64,000 bases of DNA from Dimargaris cristalligena (lineage: Eukaryota; Kickxellomycota; Dimargaritomycetes; Dimargaritales; Dimargaritaceae), in NCBI GenBank assembly GCA_027576995.1, contig JANBQC010000056.1:1-64000 (forward strand). Direction: 5' to 3'. The position numbers and the translations under genes were made by a program. The notes beneath the pieces were generated by a model that was not told the origin of the DNA, did no database searches, and saw nothing but the letters and a program-made list of their open reading frames with translations. This document shows positions 31,823 to 43,800 of this stretch, piece by piece. Within the stretch, counting starts at the first letter, position 1, and the number at the start of each line of letters is the position of its first letter.

Positions 31823-33047
31823 CTAGCTAGGTGGCAAGTCGCCAATAATTCTAATTTGGAATCCGATTGATAGCCCACGATTACAGTGGCCAACCACCCA
31901 TTGGTACTATTCGGGTTGTCCGTAACTTCTAGCTGAATACTGTAGGGTATTAACCAGAGTAGGTATTTCGCTGATCCAGCATGGATAATTGCTATCCCGG
32001 CAATTCTTTCCCTCCTACACCCACTACCCTTCACTTATAGCTTGGTTTTTTTTGCACTTCATTCCCTGGCTCATCATCTGTGCTCGGTGGTTCCTACAGC
32101 TGGCCTGGTTTGTTTTGTATGATGTTATTCTCCCCGATTTAGTCTCCATTTTTTATGATTTGTAACAAGTATTTGAGGGCCCACCCTCTTGCCTCTACAT
32201 TTACCCAATCAACGATTATGCCCTCTACTGACTTGTATCAATAGCTCTCTGTGTCTTTGCATGCCTCTTTCTACCTACCCATCCCTCTATGCTTTTTTCA
32301 GTTGGTTGTACTAATTTGCCCCTTTCATTCCGTATTTTATTTTGACCAACATCTATTCTCGCCCGCCCAATCATTCAAAATTCGTTGACTTATTCTCATA
32401 AAATATATTTTAGTAGAGCTACTGTGTCCTTTTCCATGATCTCTATATATTGCTACTGCCATGGATAAACCGTGTCTGTAACTCCTATACGATATCAACC
32501 GGCACTGCTGTTGATTTAATGGAGCTATCATCAGTGAGTCTTCATGAAATTGCTTGGAAGGCTTTGCTATATCTACAATGAAACAATCAAGTTCTATAGA
32601 GGGTGGTATATTTTGAGTCTTGTGCCTGATTTGGAGTTATTGGAAAATATCGTATTACTCATCGCACTATTCATTGGGATATGCCAGGCCGATTTAATCT
32701 CCGATATGTTAGACCCTTTCGATTGTAGCATGATAATGAAGCGCTATCCTATATACACCGCCAGCTAGTTGGTGAATTCGACTTATTCCTGTGGACTCTT
32801 CCATTACCATTTACATGTTGGCAATCTGTGAATACAATTATTTTTATGACGTGTTTTGCCATAGAGCTACTTGATTTCCCTCTTACACCCGACCATCGGT
32901 TCGCTTGGCTATTTTCTATACACTCCGCTATTACTTTTCCCCAGGCTTTAACGGCTTGCTTCGCCGAACCTCCTCCTCCCCCTTCGTAATTTTGGGTTGG
33001 TCGATTCCCTACTGCGCCTACCCTTCCGTTAGTCACCATTTTAAGCG
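31823..33047. other. Intergenic region between the NIPA gene and RAD30
   Basis: About 1.2 kb with no supported gene. A 74-codon ATG frame at 32544-32768 has a hydrophobic middle but no recognisable motif and lies in AT-rich DNA; I do not count it as a gene. The word GGTATTTCGCTGATCCA at 31963-31979 recurs near 14023. Confidence 0.4.
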
Positions 33048-35523
33048 ATGGTCCCCAACCTTCCCTGCTCGGCCCGGGCCCAACAACGGGCCATTCTCCA
33101 TGTTGATTTGGATTGTTTCTACTGCCAGGTCGAACACGTTCGGCTGGGCATTCCCGTAGCGCAGCCGGTCGGGGTACAGCAATGGCATTCCCTCATTGCG
33201 GTCAACTACGCCGCTCGGGCTGCGGGCGTGCAGCGGCACATGACCGTACCCGAAGCCCGGGCACTCTGTCCGGACCTGCGCCTGGTCCATGTGGCGACCT
33301 ACCGGCGGGGCGACACCCACTACGCCTATCACGCCGACCCTAAACCCTATAGCCATAAAGTCAGTCTGGATCCGTATCGGGCCGCCAGTGCCGCCGTGTT
33401 GCGTATCTTGACCATGGTCGGCCCGAACGTCCAGCGCGCGAGTGTGGACGAGGCCTTTCTGGACGTGACTGACCAGGTCGATGCCATCGTGGAAGACCTG
33501 CGGAGAGCGGGGCGGCTGCCCTTGGTGGATACCCCCGTTGATTCCAGCTCCGGGGCGGCGGGGGTCACTGGCCCCTGGACTGGTGTAGCATCGGATCCCG
33601 TCGAAGCGGATGGCGAGCCGGAGGTGCGGTGGTCTACCCCAATCGACTGGTCCGTAGTCACCAGTTTCCCCGGCCCGAATGGCCCCGCCCCGTTGGACAG
33701 CCCTTTGGTAAATGCCTTCGCTACCCAATCCGTCCTTTCAAACGACAGAACGTTCGGATGGCCCAACTTACAACTGTGGGTGGCCGCAAATATCGCCAAT
33801 TACCTTCGAGCACGAATCCTAACGGACCTGCACTTTACCTGTTCCGCGGGCGTGGGACATAATCTAACCTTGGCCAAACTAGGGTCGGCCATGCACAAAC
33901 CGAACCAACAGGTAAATGATTCTCCGCTATTCTTGGCCTTGCTGTCAGTAGTTAATTACTGCCTCTATGTTCCGGCATGGTGGTCCCCATACGACAGATC
34001 GAAAGAAGACCTGTCGTGACGGGATACCAGTTAAATAGCGGTGCTAACAAATGAATTTATGGCAACGGACCATGATTAACCACTGACTCAGACCGTCATT
34101 CGACTGGGCGAAACGTTGACTTATATGAAGGACCTCTCCCTACCCAAGATCCGTAGCCTCGGGGGTAAAATTGGCACCGATGTATGCCAGAAATTCGAGG
34201 TGACTACTGCCGGTGATTTATGGTAACTATTTTTTAGCCCATATATTTTTCCGGGCATTCGAGCCTAATTTGTAACAACATTTCTCGAGTGTATACATCG
34301 TTTAAACCTGCGTTACCGCACAACCTTAGTGACCTATTTGCTCTCTTTCTCCTCCTTTGATTCGAATATTCTATTCCAACCTTTCCCATCCGTACTCCTT
34401 GGGTCAAATATAGGACTTACACCCTGCCTCAACTGCGGGAGCACTTTGATGCCGAACGCGCGCTCTACCTCTTCAATATATGCCGCGGTATTGACGATAG
34501 CCAAGGTAATGCCCCTCCTCTAAATCCAGTATTATTCCGATCGGTGCCAACACCTACTTTAATTTTCCAAGCGGGAATAGTAATTCCGTGTTAGGTTATG
34601 GTTTGTTTAGGGATTCTCTAACTCCCAGTTTTTAACAGAGTGTATTTCAATATTACTACCCTGATTAAGTCAAGCCACGCGAAACCACCAAATCAATGAT
34701 GGCTGCCAAGTCATTTAATCCACCTGTAACATCACTAGACAGTCTTCTGGAATGGTTCAAGGTACTATGTGCCGAACTGCACCACCGTCTTCAGGATGAA
34801 TGGAATAGTTCCCAACGCTGGCCCAAGAGCATACTGTTTCATTATAAGACCGAACACGCAAATGCCCGTTCGAAATCGGGGGTTTTACCGGCCTATAGTC
34901 CTGAGTTTCTGGCGTCACCCGAGCCTTTCTTTCGGGTAGCTAGTGCTATGGCTGCGTCTCTACATCTTCCGGGGACGACAGGCCCGGCTCCGCCCCGCGC
35001 ACCCACAGGTTTGTTTCCTTGCACACGTTTTTCGATATCCCTGACTGCTTATGGATCCGGTGCCACAGGTGATTTAACCGGTTCTTCCACTAATCTATTG
35101 ACCTGGATGCAATCCCGACCTCCGGATCCAGCTCCGCAACAACCCCAATCACCACTACGCCAGACACAACCACCATCGCCGGAACCTGAGCCTGAACCAG
35201 AACCAGAACCAGAAGCGGAGTGCATCGAAGCCGCCGATTCACGATTAGTGTGCGAGCGGTGTACCCAAAAAGCATCGTTCGGCACCCAAGTGCGCACCAT
35301 CACTGTCCCGGCAGTAGAGTGGGATGAACACCTGGACTACCACGTGGCCCTTGATCTTTACCGCGAAGACGCCAGGTCCTTTCATCAGACTGCGGCTGGG
35401 CAGGTGGAAACTAATACATCCCCCAGTAAACGAACTGGCCCTTCGCCGGTTACTAGTAACGCAAAGCGCAAGAAAAATGCCCTGGATCGAGGTCAGACAA
35501 CATTGTCTTTTAAACCTAAATAA
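33048..35523 (+). CDS. RAD30: DNA polymerase eta (Rad30), translesion Y-family polymerase
   Basis: Copies past UV photoproducts in the nucleus. Four exons: 33048-33911, 34092-34222, 34414-34505 and 34670-35523, all with GT...AG and consistent phases, for 646 residues. The palm starts with A-I-L-H-V-D-L-D-C-F-Y-C-Q-V-E (catalytic Asp). Y-R-R-G in the fingers and A-S-V-D-E-A-F-L-D-V-T (Asp-Glu) complete the active site. S-A-G-V-G-H-N and L-A-K-L-G-S-A-M-H-K-P-N-Q-Q follow. Exon 3 supplies R-G-I-D-D-S and exon 4 the palm/little-finger K-P-R-E-T-T-K-S-M. The C-terminus has a UBZ zinc finger, C-E-R-C ... E-H-L-D-Y-H-V-A-L, which binds ubiquitinated PCNA. It ends Q-T-T-L-S-F-K-P-K, a plausible PCNA-binding peptide. 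A Glu-Pro repeat (near 35185-35215) precedes the UBZ. Confidence 0.93.
35185..35216 (+). repeat. Glu-Pro dipeptide repeat within RAD30
   Basis: A hexanucleotide repeat (GAACCA-like) encoding alternating Glu and Pro between the polymerase core and the UBZ finger, probably a flexible acidic linker. Confidence 0.7.
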
Positions 35524-35904
35524 CTGTATTATTCGTATCGCTTGATGTAGGGGTATGATCTGCCATTAGCTGATCCATTGTAATATCTATTTTATGAGAA
35601 GTATTATGTTTCTGAAGATATATATTATTTTTTAAAAAAGAAAAACACGCCTAATCGCACTACTATAGCCTAATTCAACCTAAACAGCCGCAAGATAGAC
35701 TGTATAAGCGCCAGTTGATATATACATATACAAGAGCATGAAGTCATAGTTTTGGGATCAGGCCTAAACCATCATCCAGGAGATACAAGGAAAGGTCGGG
35801 TTGGGGTATGTTTGTAAACGAGGGGGAACTGGAGTTTCCATTGACGTACAGCCAGATGGCGGGGTGAAGAGGGAGAGAGAGAGAGAGAGGGGCGGGGCCT
35901 ACTC
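35524..35904. other. Short intergenic region between convergent RAD30 and TAN1
   Basis: About 380 bases carrying both 3' ends. Contains an A/T homopolymer near 35628-35645 and a GAGA tract near 35872-35890. No gene. Confidence 0.5.
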
Positions 35905-36924
35905 CTATTCAGCGACGGATGATTCTTTGGCTGGGGTGGATGATTTAGTCGGAGTGTCTTCGGTAAGGCTGAATAGGTTAAATTTCCTATACAGGTAGTA
36001 GTTCTCCACCACGGAAATCATACAGATACTCTTGAGGACTTCGACGAGGATAACGTACCGCGGATTTTCGAGGTTGACGACATGGTTGGGGCCCACGATT
36101 TCGGCGATGTTTTCGATGAGGGCCATTCGTTCGACCTTTTGGTTATTCCGGATTTTGGGGACAATAGCAAAATCGGTGCTGGCGGCGGCAACGGGGGTGG
36201 TTTCGGCGTCGGCGCCCGAGGCAGGAACGTCACCATTGGGAACGGACGCGTTAAAAATGGGGTCTAGTAGGGTTCGGGCCATTTTGGTGATATCGGGCAT
36301 ATGGGCCACACACGTACGACTCACGGGAATAATCCGATTAGCGAACCGGGTGACTTTGCGTTGCGAGACGGCCAAATCCGCCATGAGCCCACTCACCAAA
36401 GCGACAGGATCGACCCGGGGTGAGGTGCGGAAGAAAATAACGCATTCGGTACCGGTGTTGAGCGAAGTGAACCAGGGGTTGACTTGGGGACGTTTGAGTT
36501 CGGCCAATTCGCGGGCGATCTGATCTTCCAGTGACTCGGCCTTGGGAGGGGCGGCGGCAGTAGACTTGCCCTCCTTCTCTTTCTCCGCCGCTGCGGCAGC
36601 CTTTGCCTTTTCATCCTCCTGGACAAGGTGGGGCATCAGTTTTTCCACGTATTCGGTTAGGAGGGTCCGCATTTCTTGGACACAGCGGCCTTCCTTGGTC
36701 CGCATACAGGTAATCATAATACCGGCCTGGTTGGGTTCAAGGCCGAAACCGACCATGCGGCCCTTGGGGGTGGGTTCATCGCGGGGAGTGGCTTGGCCAC
36801 CGGCGGCGGCGGTGGTATGGGACTGATACTGTTTACGTTCTTTGGCAATAATGTACTTGCGCTGCCGCTTCTTGCGCTCAACTTTGGCATGGCTGTCGGT
36901 GGTGGATTGCCCGGGACGTTTCAT
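35905..36924 (-). CDS. TAN1: tRNA acetylation factor Tan1 (THUMP domain)
   Basis: Partner of the Rra1/Kre33 (NAT10) acetyltransferase for N4-acetylcytidine 12 in tRNA-Ser and tRNA-Leu. The ATG at 36924 gives M-K-R-P-G and a 339-residue protein; the upstream in-frame extension lacks ATG. The N-terminus is very basic (K-V-E-R-K-K-R-Q-R-K-Y). G-F-G-L-E-P-N-Q-A-G-I-M-I-T-C then begins the N-terminal ferredoxin-like part. T-G-T-E-C-V-I-F-F and R-F-A-N-R-I-I-P-V-S-R-T-C-V-A are in the middle. The THUMP domain ends with F-A-I-V-P-K-I-R-N-N, then L-I-E-N-I-A-E-I-V and N-P-R-Y-V-I-L-V-E-V-L-K-S-I-C-M-I-S-V-V. Two low-complexity inserts are present: Ala/Lys/Glu near 36560-36610 and Ala/Gly near 36180-36240. 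Single exon. Confidence 0.92.
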   Translation of the reverse strand: MKRPGQSTTDSHAKVERKKRQRKYIIAKERKQYQSHTTAAAGGQATPRDEPTPKGRMVGFGLEPNQAGIMITCMRTKEGRCVQEMRTLLTEYVEKLMPHLVQEDEKAKAAAAAEKEKEGKSTAAAPPKAESLEDQIARELAELKRPQVNPWFTSLNTGTECVIFFRTSPRVDPVALVSGLMADLAVSQRKVTRFANRIIPVSRTCVAHMPDITKMARTLLDPIFNASVPNGDVPASGADAETTPVAAASTDFAIVPKIRNNQKVERMALIENIAEIVGPNHVVNLENPRYVILVEVLKSICMISVVENYYLYRKFNLFSLTEDTPTKSSTPAKESSVAE

Positions 36925-37650
36925 TTTTAGTCTGAGAGGGTTAAAAATAACTATATTTTTCAAAATAATAATATTCCAAAGGAGCTAAATATATATATAT
37001 ATATATATATATACGAAAAGAATGACAGGGTAGAAAGGGTGCAAAGTATGTTGCAGAGAGTAAGAAAATGGAGGATAGGAAAAAAGTATCTGACCAAAAT
37101 TAAAAAAAGTCCAGTCCCGGGCAGTAGTGGACGAAAGGCATATCTGAGGACTGATGTTACTGGAGGCAGGGGAATTAGAACAGCCGACTAATTTTAAGGC
37201 TGGTCCTCCGCCTGGTTGAGGCCTGCAGCATTGCTCATCAGTTGGGGGCATTTTTCATTCTGCGTGTTTGATCCCCCCTATTTTGTGGAACTTGGATAGA
37301 AGATATCGATTGGACAGTGCGCCCATTGAGTATCGGGGGCAACTGCCGAATAAACCAGGCGAGTATAGTTCAGGTGTATTATCAAAAGAAAGATATAAGA
37401 ATTTGCAAATATTCCTTCACATTAATAAACTAACGCAAAGCATACTTTACTCTGAAGGAAACTATTTGGATGGCAAACCAGCCAGCAATATAGCTAAATC
37501 GGCTACCGATATTATTTCCATGATTGTATCAGGTATTTCTGAAGACCTCTCCAGCCCATATGGTGCGTTCATTTCTCGTTTATGTTTGGACAAACAAACC
37601 CAGACATCTAAGCCCATCTGTTGCTTATCCGACTAATTAGCCAAAAGTAT
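36925..37650. other. Intergenic region between TAN1 and the METTL25-like gene
   Basis: Both flanking genes are on the minus strand. It contains an AT microsatellite at about 36988-37012. A plus-strand open frame runs from 37268 to 37636 but lacks an ATG start; its composition is protein-like, but I recognise no domain and treat it as unproven. Confidence 0.4.
36988..37012. repeat. (AT)n microsatellite
   Basis: About twelve AT units upstream of TAN1. Confidence 0.85.
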
Positions 37651-39480
37651 TTATTTAGTGGCCATAATAACTATGTTACGAGGACTCACATTAGGGTCCA
37701 CCAACGGCACTAAATCTACTTGACAGCCCTGCTCCACCAGGTAAAGGCAACGATCAAGGATGATAAGACTCTCGATGCAAGGACTTAGTAATGCTTTGAG
37801 GGTCCACACAATCGCCATGCGGGCGGCCTGGGGTCGGAGTTTAGTATCATAGTAGGCCAAATCACCCACCTTCAACGGAGAATTGGATAGCTGAGCAGGT
37901 CCATGATGTGCTTCTGGTAGTGCGGCACCGGTAGCAGTGGGGGTACTTTCAGTTGGACTACCCCGTTCAGGCTCATTGGGGATGGGATGGCCCAGTCGAC
38001 GTAAGGCACGCTGGGCATATGTGGAGAAATTGGCAAACGCGGTTTTGGATAACCGACCCACAACGGGAAAGGGGTCGTTAGGTTGAACGAGTCCCCGGTC
38101 GACCATGGCGTAGTGTAAAAGGGCGCGGAAATAGTGGCGTTCGAAATTACCGATGGCCGTGGTGGTTTGATCGGCCCAGCGGGTGGGGGCCTGGCAAGCG
38201 AGCTTGAGCGCATTGACGCTAAGTGTGGCCCCTTTATGGGTGAGCTCCTGGCTAATCGGAAAGAATGGGCAGTAGCTAATGGTGCCTAAATATGATAGAA
38301 TAAATACAAGTACAGTGGTTAAGCGATGGAGATAATTAGTCAGTATTAAAAGCTGAAGAAGTTTCGTCTATTGCGGTGGGATGGGCGAAAGTTACAGCAA
38401 TCCTGCTCAACAGCGGCGGGGGTTCTTACCTTCGGTTAAACCCATCATATTGTAGCAGCAGCCCACGTTAACGACACATTTGGCGGTTGATTTTACGAAC
38501 CATTTCAGCATGACGTTGCTCAAGTTGCCACAGGCATGGAGGCCACACACAAGCCATGGCTGCTGCAGGGCCATGGGGTGCATGTAGGGAGGCGTTGTTA
38601 AAGTCCGCTGGGCCTCTTGGACAAAACCGGCCACCTGGGTCAGATTGTCGGTATCGATGTAGCAAGTGATATGCTTTAAGTAGGCCGGGCGACCCGTTAA
38701 GGTAAAGGAGGCCCCGTTGGCAGCGACCGGCGCGGGCGAGTTAGTCGGGGCGTCGCCTGGGCTGATTTGATCGCCGGATGCCGATAGAGGTTTTTTGGTC
38801 TTATTTACAAATTTCTCGGTCCGCTGCAATTGCCGTTCGGCGCCACAGGTCTGAATCTGGTTAGAATCAATGGCCAATACGGGGTGGTCGTATTGGTAAA
38901 CCAGGGTGCGGCTCAGGTACCCCTGGCCCGCTCCCAAATCGGCGATGAGTCCAACCTCTTCGCGACGGGCCAGTTGCGAAATAAAGTAGGCTAGGTGCTC
39001 TACTTCCACTACTTTTTTGGGATTCATGCCGAGTACCACGCGTTCGTCAATAGGGGGCGCCCAGTGGGCGGTCGGTCGGGGTGTCTCCTGACTTTCCCCC
39101 GCTGTCCTAGGGTCGGGTGGCTTGTTCACTGTTTGCGGGACTATTTGGGCTGAACGGTCCAGGGCCAGGGCTTGGCAAGTCCCGGCGAAGGCCCGGAGGC
39201 TCGGGGAAGCGCCTGGCCATATTTCCCCGAGGGCGGCCAGTCTTACTAGATCATCGAGGGAGTCGTCGGTCCCGTACCAGCGTCCATCGAACTCCTCCCG
39301 CCAAACTTGGGGTAAACGTTGCCAATGGTCCTCGACGAAGAAGTCGACAATGTGCATTTCGGTTAGCCAGGCGTACTCGGTGACCAGGGAGCGCAGGTTC
39401 TCGACCCGCTCTTGGAGGGCGTCAGCATGGCTCGGGTCGAAATGGTAGCCGGTTAGTCCGAATACAGAAGCCCGGTCCAT
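37651..39480 (-). CDS. METTL25/RRNAD1-type methyltransferase-domain protein
   Basis: Two exons: 39480-38430 (phase 1, G/GTAAGA) and 38285-37651 (after TTTAG), joined to 561 residues. The ATG at 39480 is the first Met of the conserved region; an upstream hydrophobic extension has no ATG. The N-terminal part contains V-D-F-F and W-R-L-P-like words, then M-N-P-K-K-V-V-E-V. The S-adenosylmethionine site follows as I-A-D-L-G-A-G-Q-G-Y-L-S-R-T-L. L-V-C-G-L-H-A-C-G-N-L-S and V-N-V-G-C-C-Y-N-M-M complete the Rossmann core and cross the intron into S-Y-C-P-F-F-P-I-S. The second exon ends C-I-E-S-L-I-I-L-D-R-C-L-Y-L-V-E-Q-G and S-P-R-N-I-V-I-M-A. This arrangement is that of METTL25 and METTL25B/RRNAD1. 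The substrate is not evident from sequence. Confidence 0.85.
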
Positions 39481-40882
39481 GGTCAGGAATGGAGGGGCAG
39501 ACCAAAATAAAGGGGGTAAAAAAATAAATAGAAACAAGTACTTTAACGGAGGTGGTCAATGAGCAGCATGGACCTAAAGAAAGGCCCAGTGAAAAGTTTA
39601 TGAGTAAAGAACCCGGGGAGGACACTCAGTGAGTGGGTTGGTTAAGTGGCACTTACAGGTTGGGGAGCAAATACGGAAGGGCCAATACAATACATTGGTT
39701 TAATATACCTTTCATTGTAGCAAACATCTAGGCATCTTGGAATAGCTGCCTTTAGAAGGGTCTGTTAGGGCTGGCTCCTTTGGTAGAATGGCTAAGTTGT
39801 CCAGATCAGGTAAAAATGAGGGAGCACATCTTTCAGGGGGTTCTATTATATATTATAATGCCTACTCAGCAGCGAATGCCGGATATATGACGCCGGCCAA
39901 TGCTAGTGCTAGCGGGGCTTTGTGTATAATAATTATAGGGTTAAATCGAGCATCGATAGCAATGATGAACCATTTCACGGAGAGGGGGATACTATCTACA
40001 ATATCAACAATGTCTATAATTAGATCACTCACTACCATATCTACTTGTGGCTAAATTGCCCCTTTAACCTTCTATCATTGCGTTGGTTTTCTTACTATTT
40101 CTAATTCATACATTTAATACACTTAGGTTATTGGGTCATGCTGCTTTATTCTCCCCGTCAACTTTTTAGTATGATCTCATTCGTTCGCAACTTATGGAAC
40201 AGATAACACCCGTGGGTGTCGGTAGCTAATAATACCGCCGCCATCGCACTTCTCTTTTCAACCTCAGCCACTACATTTTCCACCGAACCTGATTAATTAA
40301 CCAGCACTACTGATTCACCTTGGCCATTAGCGGATTAGTCTATTAAATAATTGCTTGCTACGGTTAGCCCCAATTTCATAAAGTTTAAAGGGTCTATTAC
40401 TGATCAGCTAATGAATGGGCTATAGACAGTGGGGCCAAAATTACAGCATATAGTTTGAAAACACATCCCACGGACTATGGAATGTAAATAGCCACACCAT
40501 ATGCGCATGTATTCTCATTCATTCATTAAAGAGTGAGGATTGTTTTCGTTTCCCAGTAGTACGGGCCCGCCATTGGTTCGCTAGCCAATATTGAGCTCAA
40601 GGAATAAAATGCGCATGAATGGGAGGCGAATCCAGCAACATTTCTTGTTGTGCCCCCCTCTCCCCTTCCACTCTAGTATCCCCCTCCCCTTCATTTTCCT
40701 CAACCCAGCTGTTTTCCTTTCTATCCCGATACTTTGCCATTCACCCCAGCTAACTACTTCAGCTCGTTTATTCCACCTCTATCCGTACTGTACTATTCTA
40801 CTCCGTCCCCCTATTTCTCAACCACTTTCGCATTAAAGCCTCTTTATTATTCTATTTTTACTAAAGAAAAGCCCCCGCTGCC
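39481..40882. promoter_or_regulatory. Divergent intergenic region between the METTL25-like gene and TOP2
   Basis: About 1.4 kb. The last 250 bases before TOP2 are pyrimidine-rich on the plus strand, resembling other leaders in this window. A plus-strand ATG frame at 39788-40054 (88 codons, Ser/Ala/Ile-rich) has no recognised domain and is not called a gene. Confidence 0.4.
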
Positions 40883-43800
40883 ATGGTGGTCAAAAAGGCC
40901 TCGGTTCCCAAGAAGCCGGCTGCCCCCAAGAAAACCGCCCCGCGAACCAAAAAGGCGGCGCCCCCCGTTTCCGTTGACTCAGCCCTGGATGATAGCGACG
41001 CGTCTGACTATGGCGAGGAGGACGACAAGCCAGCCCCCGTGTGGGGCGCCGATGTTGAGGAAATTGCCAACAAGACCATCGAGGAAACCTACCAGAAGAA
41101 ATCCCAGCTCGAACACATTCTACTGCGGCCGGACACTTACATTGGGTCGGTCGAACCCAATACCCAATCCTATTGGGTTTACGACACCAAATTAACGGCC
41201 CTACAGTATCGCAAGGTGAAAATCACCCCTGGTTTATACAAAATATTCGATGAGATTCTAGTCAATGCCGCCGATAACAAGGTACGTCCTAATACACCCA
41301 GCTCCCCACTAAGCTAAGCCAGATATGGGAATCCCCCCACTTATTTTTGGCTGCTTGACTGCAATATTTATGCGTTTTGCAGCCGGGGAGGAGATCTATT
41401 CCTTCCTCTTCATATCAGTGCTAACCGTCCTTTTGGGGTGTCCCTCTACCCGCTGAATCCTTGGCCCACGGTAGATCCGAGACAAGACCATGGATACCAT
41501 CAAAGTGGTCATCGACCAGGAAAACTGCTTCGTTTCCGTCATGAACAACGGCAAGGGTATCCCCATCGAAATTCACAAGAATGAAAAAATATACGTCCCT
41601 GAATTGATTTTCGGTCACCTATTGACCAGTTCCAACTATGATGACAGTCAAAAGAAGGTGACGGGTGGTCGTAACGGGTACGGTGCTAAGCTGTGCAATA
41701 TTTTCAGCAAAGAGTTTATCGTCGAAACCGCCGACAAGGTATCCGGCCGCAAGTTCAAGCAGGTTTTCCGCGACAACATGTCCAATCGGTCGGCGCCGGT
41801 GGTTAGCAACAACTCCAAAAAGGAGGAGTACACCAAAATCACATTCCGCCCTGATCTAGCCAAGTTCCATATGGAAACCCTCGATGATGATATCGTTTCC
41901 CTCATGACCAAGCGGGTCTACGATATTGCCGGTACGCTGCAAGAGGTCAAGGTATTCCTTAATGGTGAGCGCATCAAGATCAGGGGGTTCAAACAGTACG
42001 TGGAAATGTATCTGAACGCTCCCGCAATTGCGCGTCGGGCCCTGGCCGCGAAACAGAAACCCTTATCATTAATGAACGAGGGCGCTGACGGCGAGACCCC
42101 TGCAGACCCCGATATCGAGGCCATTCCGAAACCGGTATATATTTACGAAACCCCCAGCCCTCGCTGGGAGATCGCTTTTGCTGTGAGCGACGGCCAGTTT
42201 CAGCAAGTCAGCTTCGTTAACAGCATTTGTACCACCAAAGGCGGTACCCACGTTAGCCATATAGCCGATCAGATCGCGGCTCGCCTTGTGGAAGCCGTCA
42301 AGAAGAAGGTGAAGTCCACTATTACGCCCGGCGTGGTCAAAAACCACATGTGGATCTTTGTCAACTGTTTGATCGAGAACCCGACCTTTGATTCCCAGAC
42401 CAAGGAAACCTTGACCCTCCGCCAATCCGCATTTGGATCCAAGTGCGAACCCAGCGAAAGATTCTTCAAGTGGATCCTGAAGTCCGAAATCGTTCTGAAT
42501 TCTACGGCCTCCGCTCAACTCAAACTCGAACGGGAACTGAAGAAGTCCGATGGTGGCCGAACCCAGCGCCTCATGGGTATTGAGAAGCTCGAAGACGCGA
42601 CCTGTGCAGGGACTAGAGAGGCCGGTAAGTGCACGTTGGTGCTTACCGAAGGTGACTCCGCCCGCTCTTTGGCCCTGTGCGGATTTGAAGTGGTGGGCAA
42701 GAAATACTTTGGTGTCTTTCCGTTGCGTGGTAAAATGCTGAATGTGCGCGGTGCGACTCATAACCAGCTCCTGGGAAACAAGGAGTTGAATAACATTAAG
42801 CGGATTCTGGGACTAAAGCACGGCCAGACCAATGACATCTCCAAACTGCGGTACGGTCACATTATGATCATGACCGATCAGGTAGGCTTTTTGGGAACTT
42901 TTAAACATTAAGACTGATGATAGAGGGGTGCTCGATTTCCCATGGACCCGGTTTCCTGCGTAAAATGCAATCTCTTATCCGGCTCTCTTACCATTTATTT
43001 ATATGACTTACTCAACCCTTTTTACTCGCTTTTAACAATTGCACCATTCAATCGATATAGGATCACGACGGCTCGCATATTAAGGGGTTGATTATCAACT
43101 TTTTCGATCATTTCTATCCCGAATTGCTGAAGAAACCCGGCTTTTTGCTCGAGTTTATTACGCCCATTGTCCGAGTAAGTATTGTGCTAATTCCCAAATT
43201 GGTCTTTATCAGTCACTCCTTGAGATTTAATAGGTTCTACGCCGCCATGCCCTCAATCTACCCATTGCCTCGATTAATTAACCAATTACACCGGGTCTGC
43301 CATGTATCAATTTCCTGGGCCTGCGATAAACTAGGCTACGAGAGGTAAGGACCGCAAGATCTTCTACACTTTGCCCGAATACGAAAAGTGGGTCGAAGAA
43401 CAGGGCGACAGCATCCGTTCTTGGACTTCCAAGTACTTCAAAGTAAGTTTAGCGAGTCCCATATTGAACTAATGCAGCACGGCGGACTTTGGTTAGCCCG
43501 TGGTCCTCAACCGCCGTTGGCTATTCGTTTTCATAAATATTACTGGATGATTTCTTGCTTTTAACACCATTAGTCTCGCCATGAGTGGTACTTAAAATAT
43601 CCAGTAAGTTCTTTTTTCGGATATGTATATTAATTATCTGCCTATTTTTTATACGCTATGTGTATACCTTGGTTTATGGCCATCCTCGGTCCGTTTCTAT
43701 AGGGACTGGGTACCAGTGATGCCCAGGACGCTAAACGGTATTTTGCGGCGCTAGATACCCACCGTAAGCAGTTTTCCGGCTGCGAATCTGAGGATCGCAA

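Noticed and set aside
32544..32768. 74-codon frame with hydrophobic core
   Set aside because: AT-rich intergenic DNA, no domain; the hydrophobic segment is not at the N-terminus as in a signal peptide.
39788..40054. 88-codon ATG frame
   Set aside because: Low-complexity Ser/Ala/Ile content and no recognisable family; left as an unproven frame.
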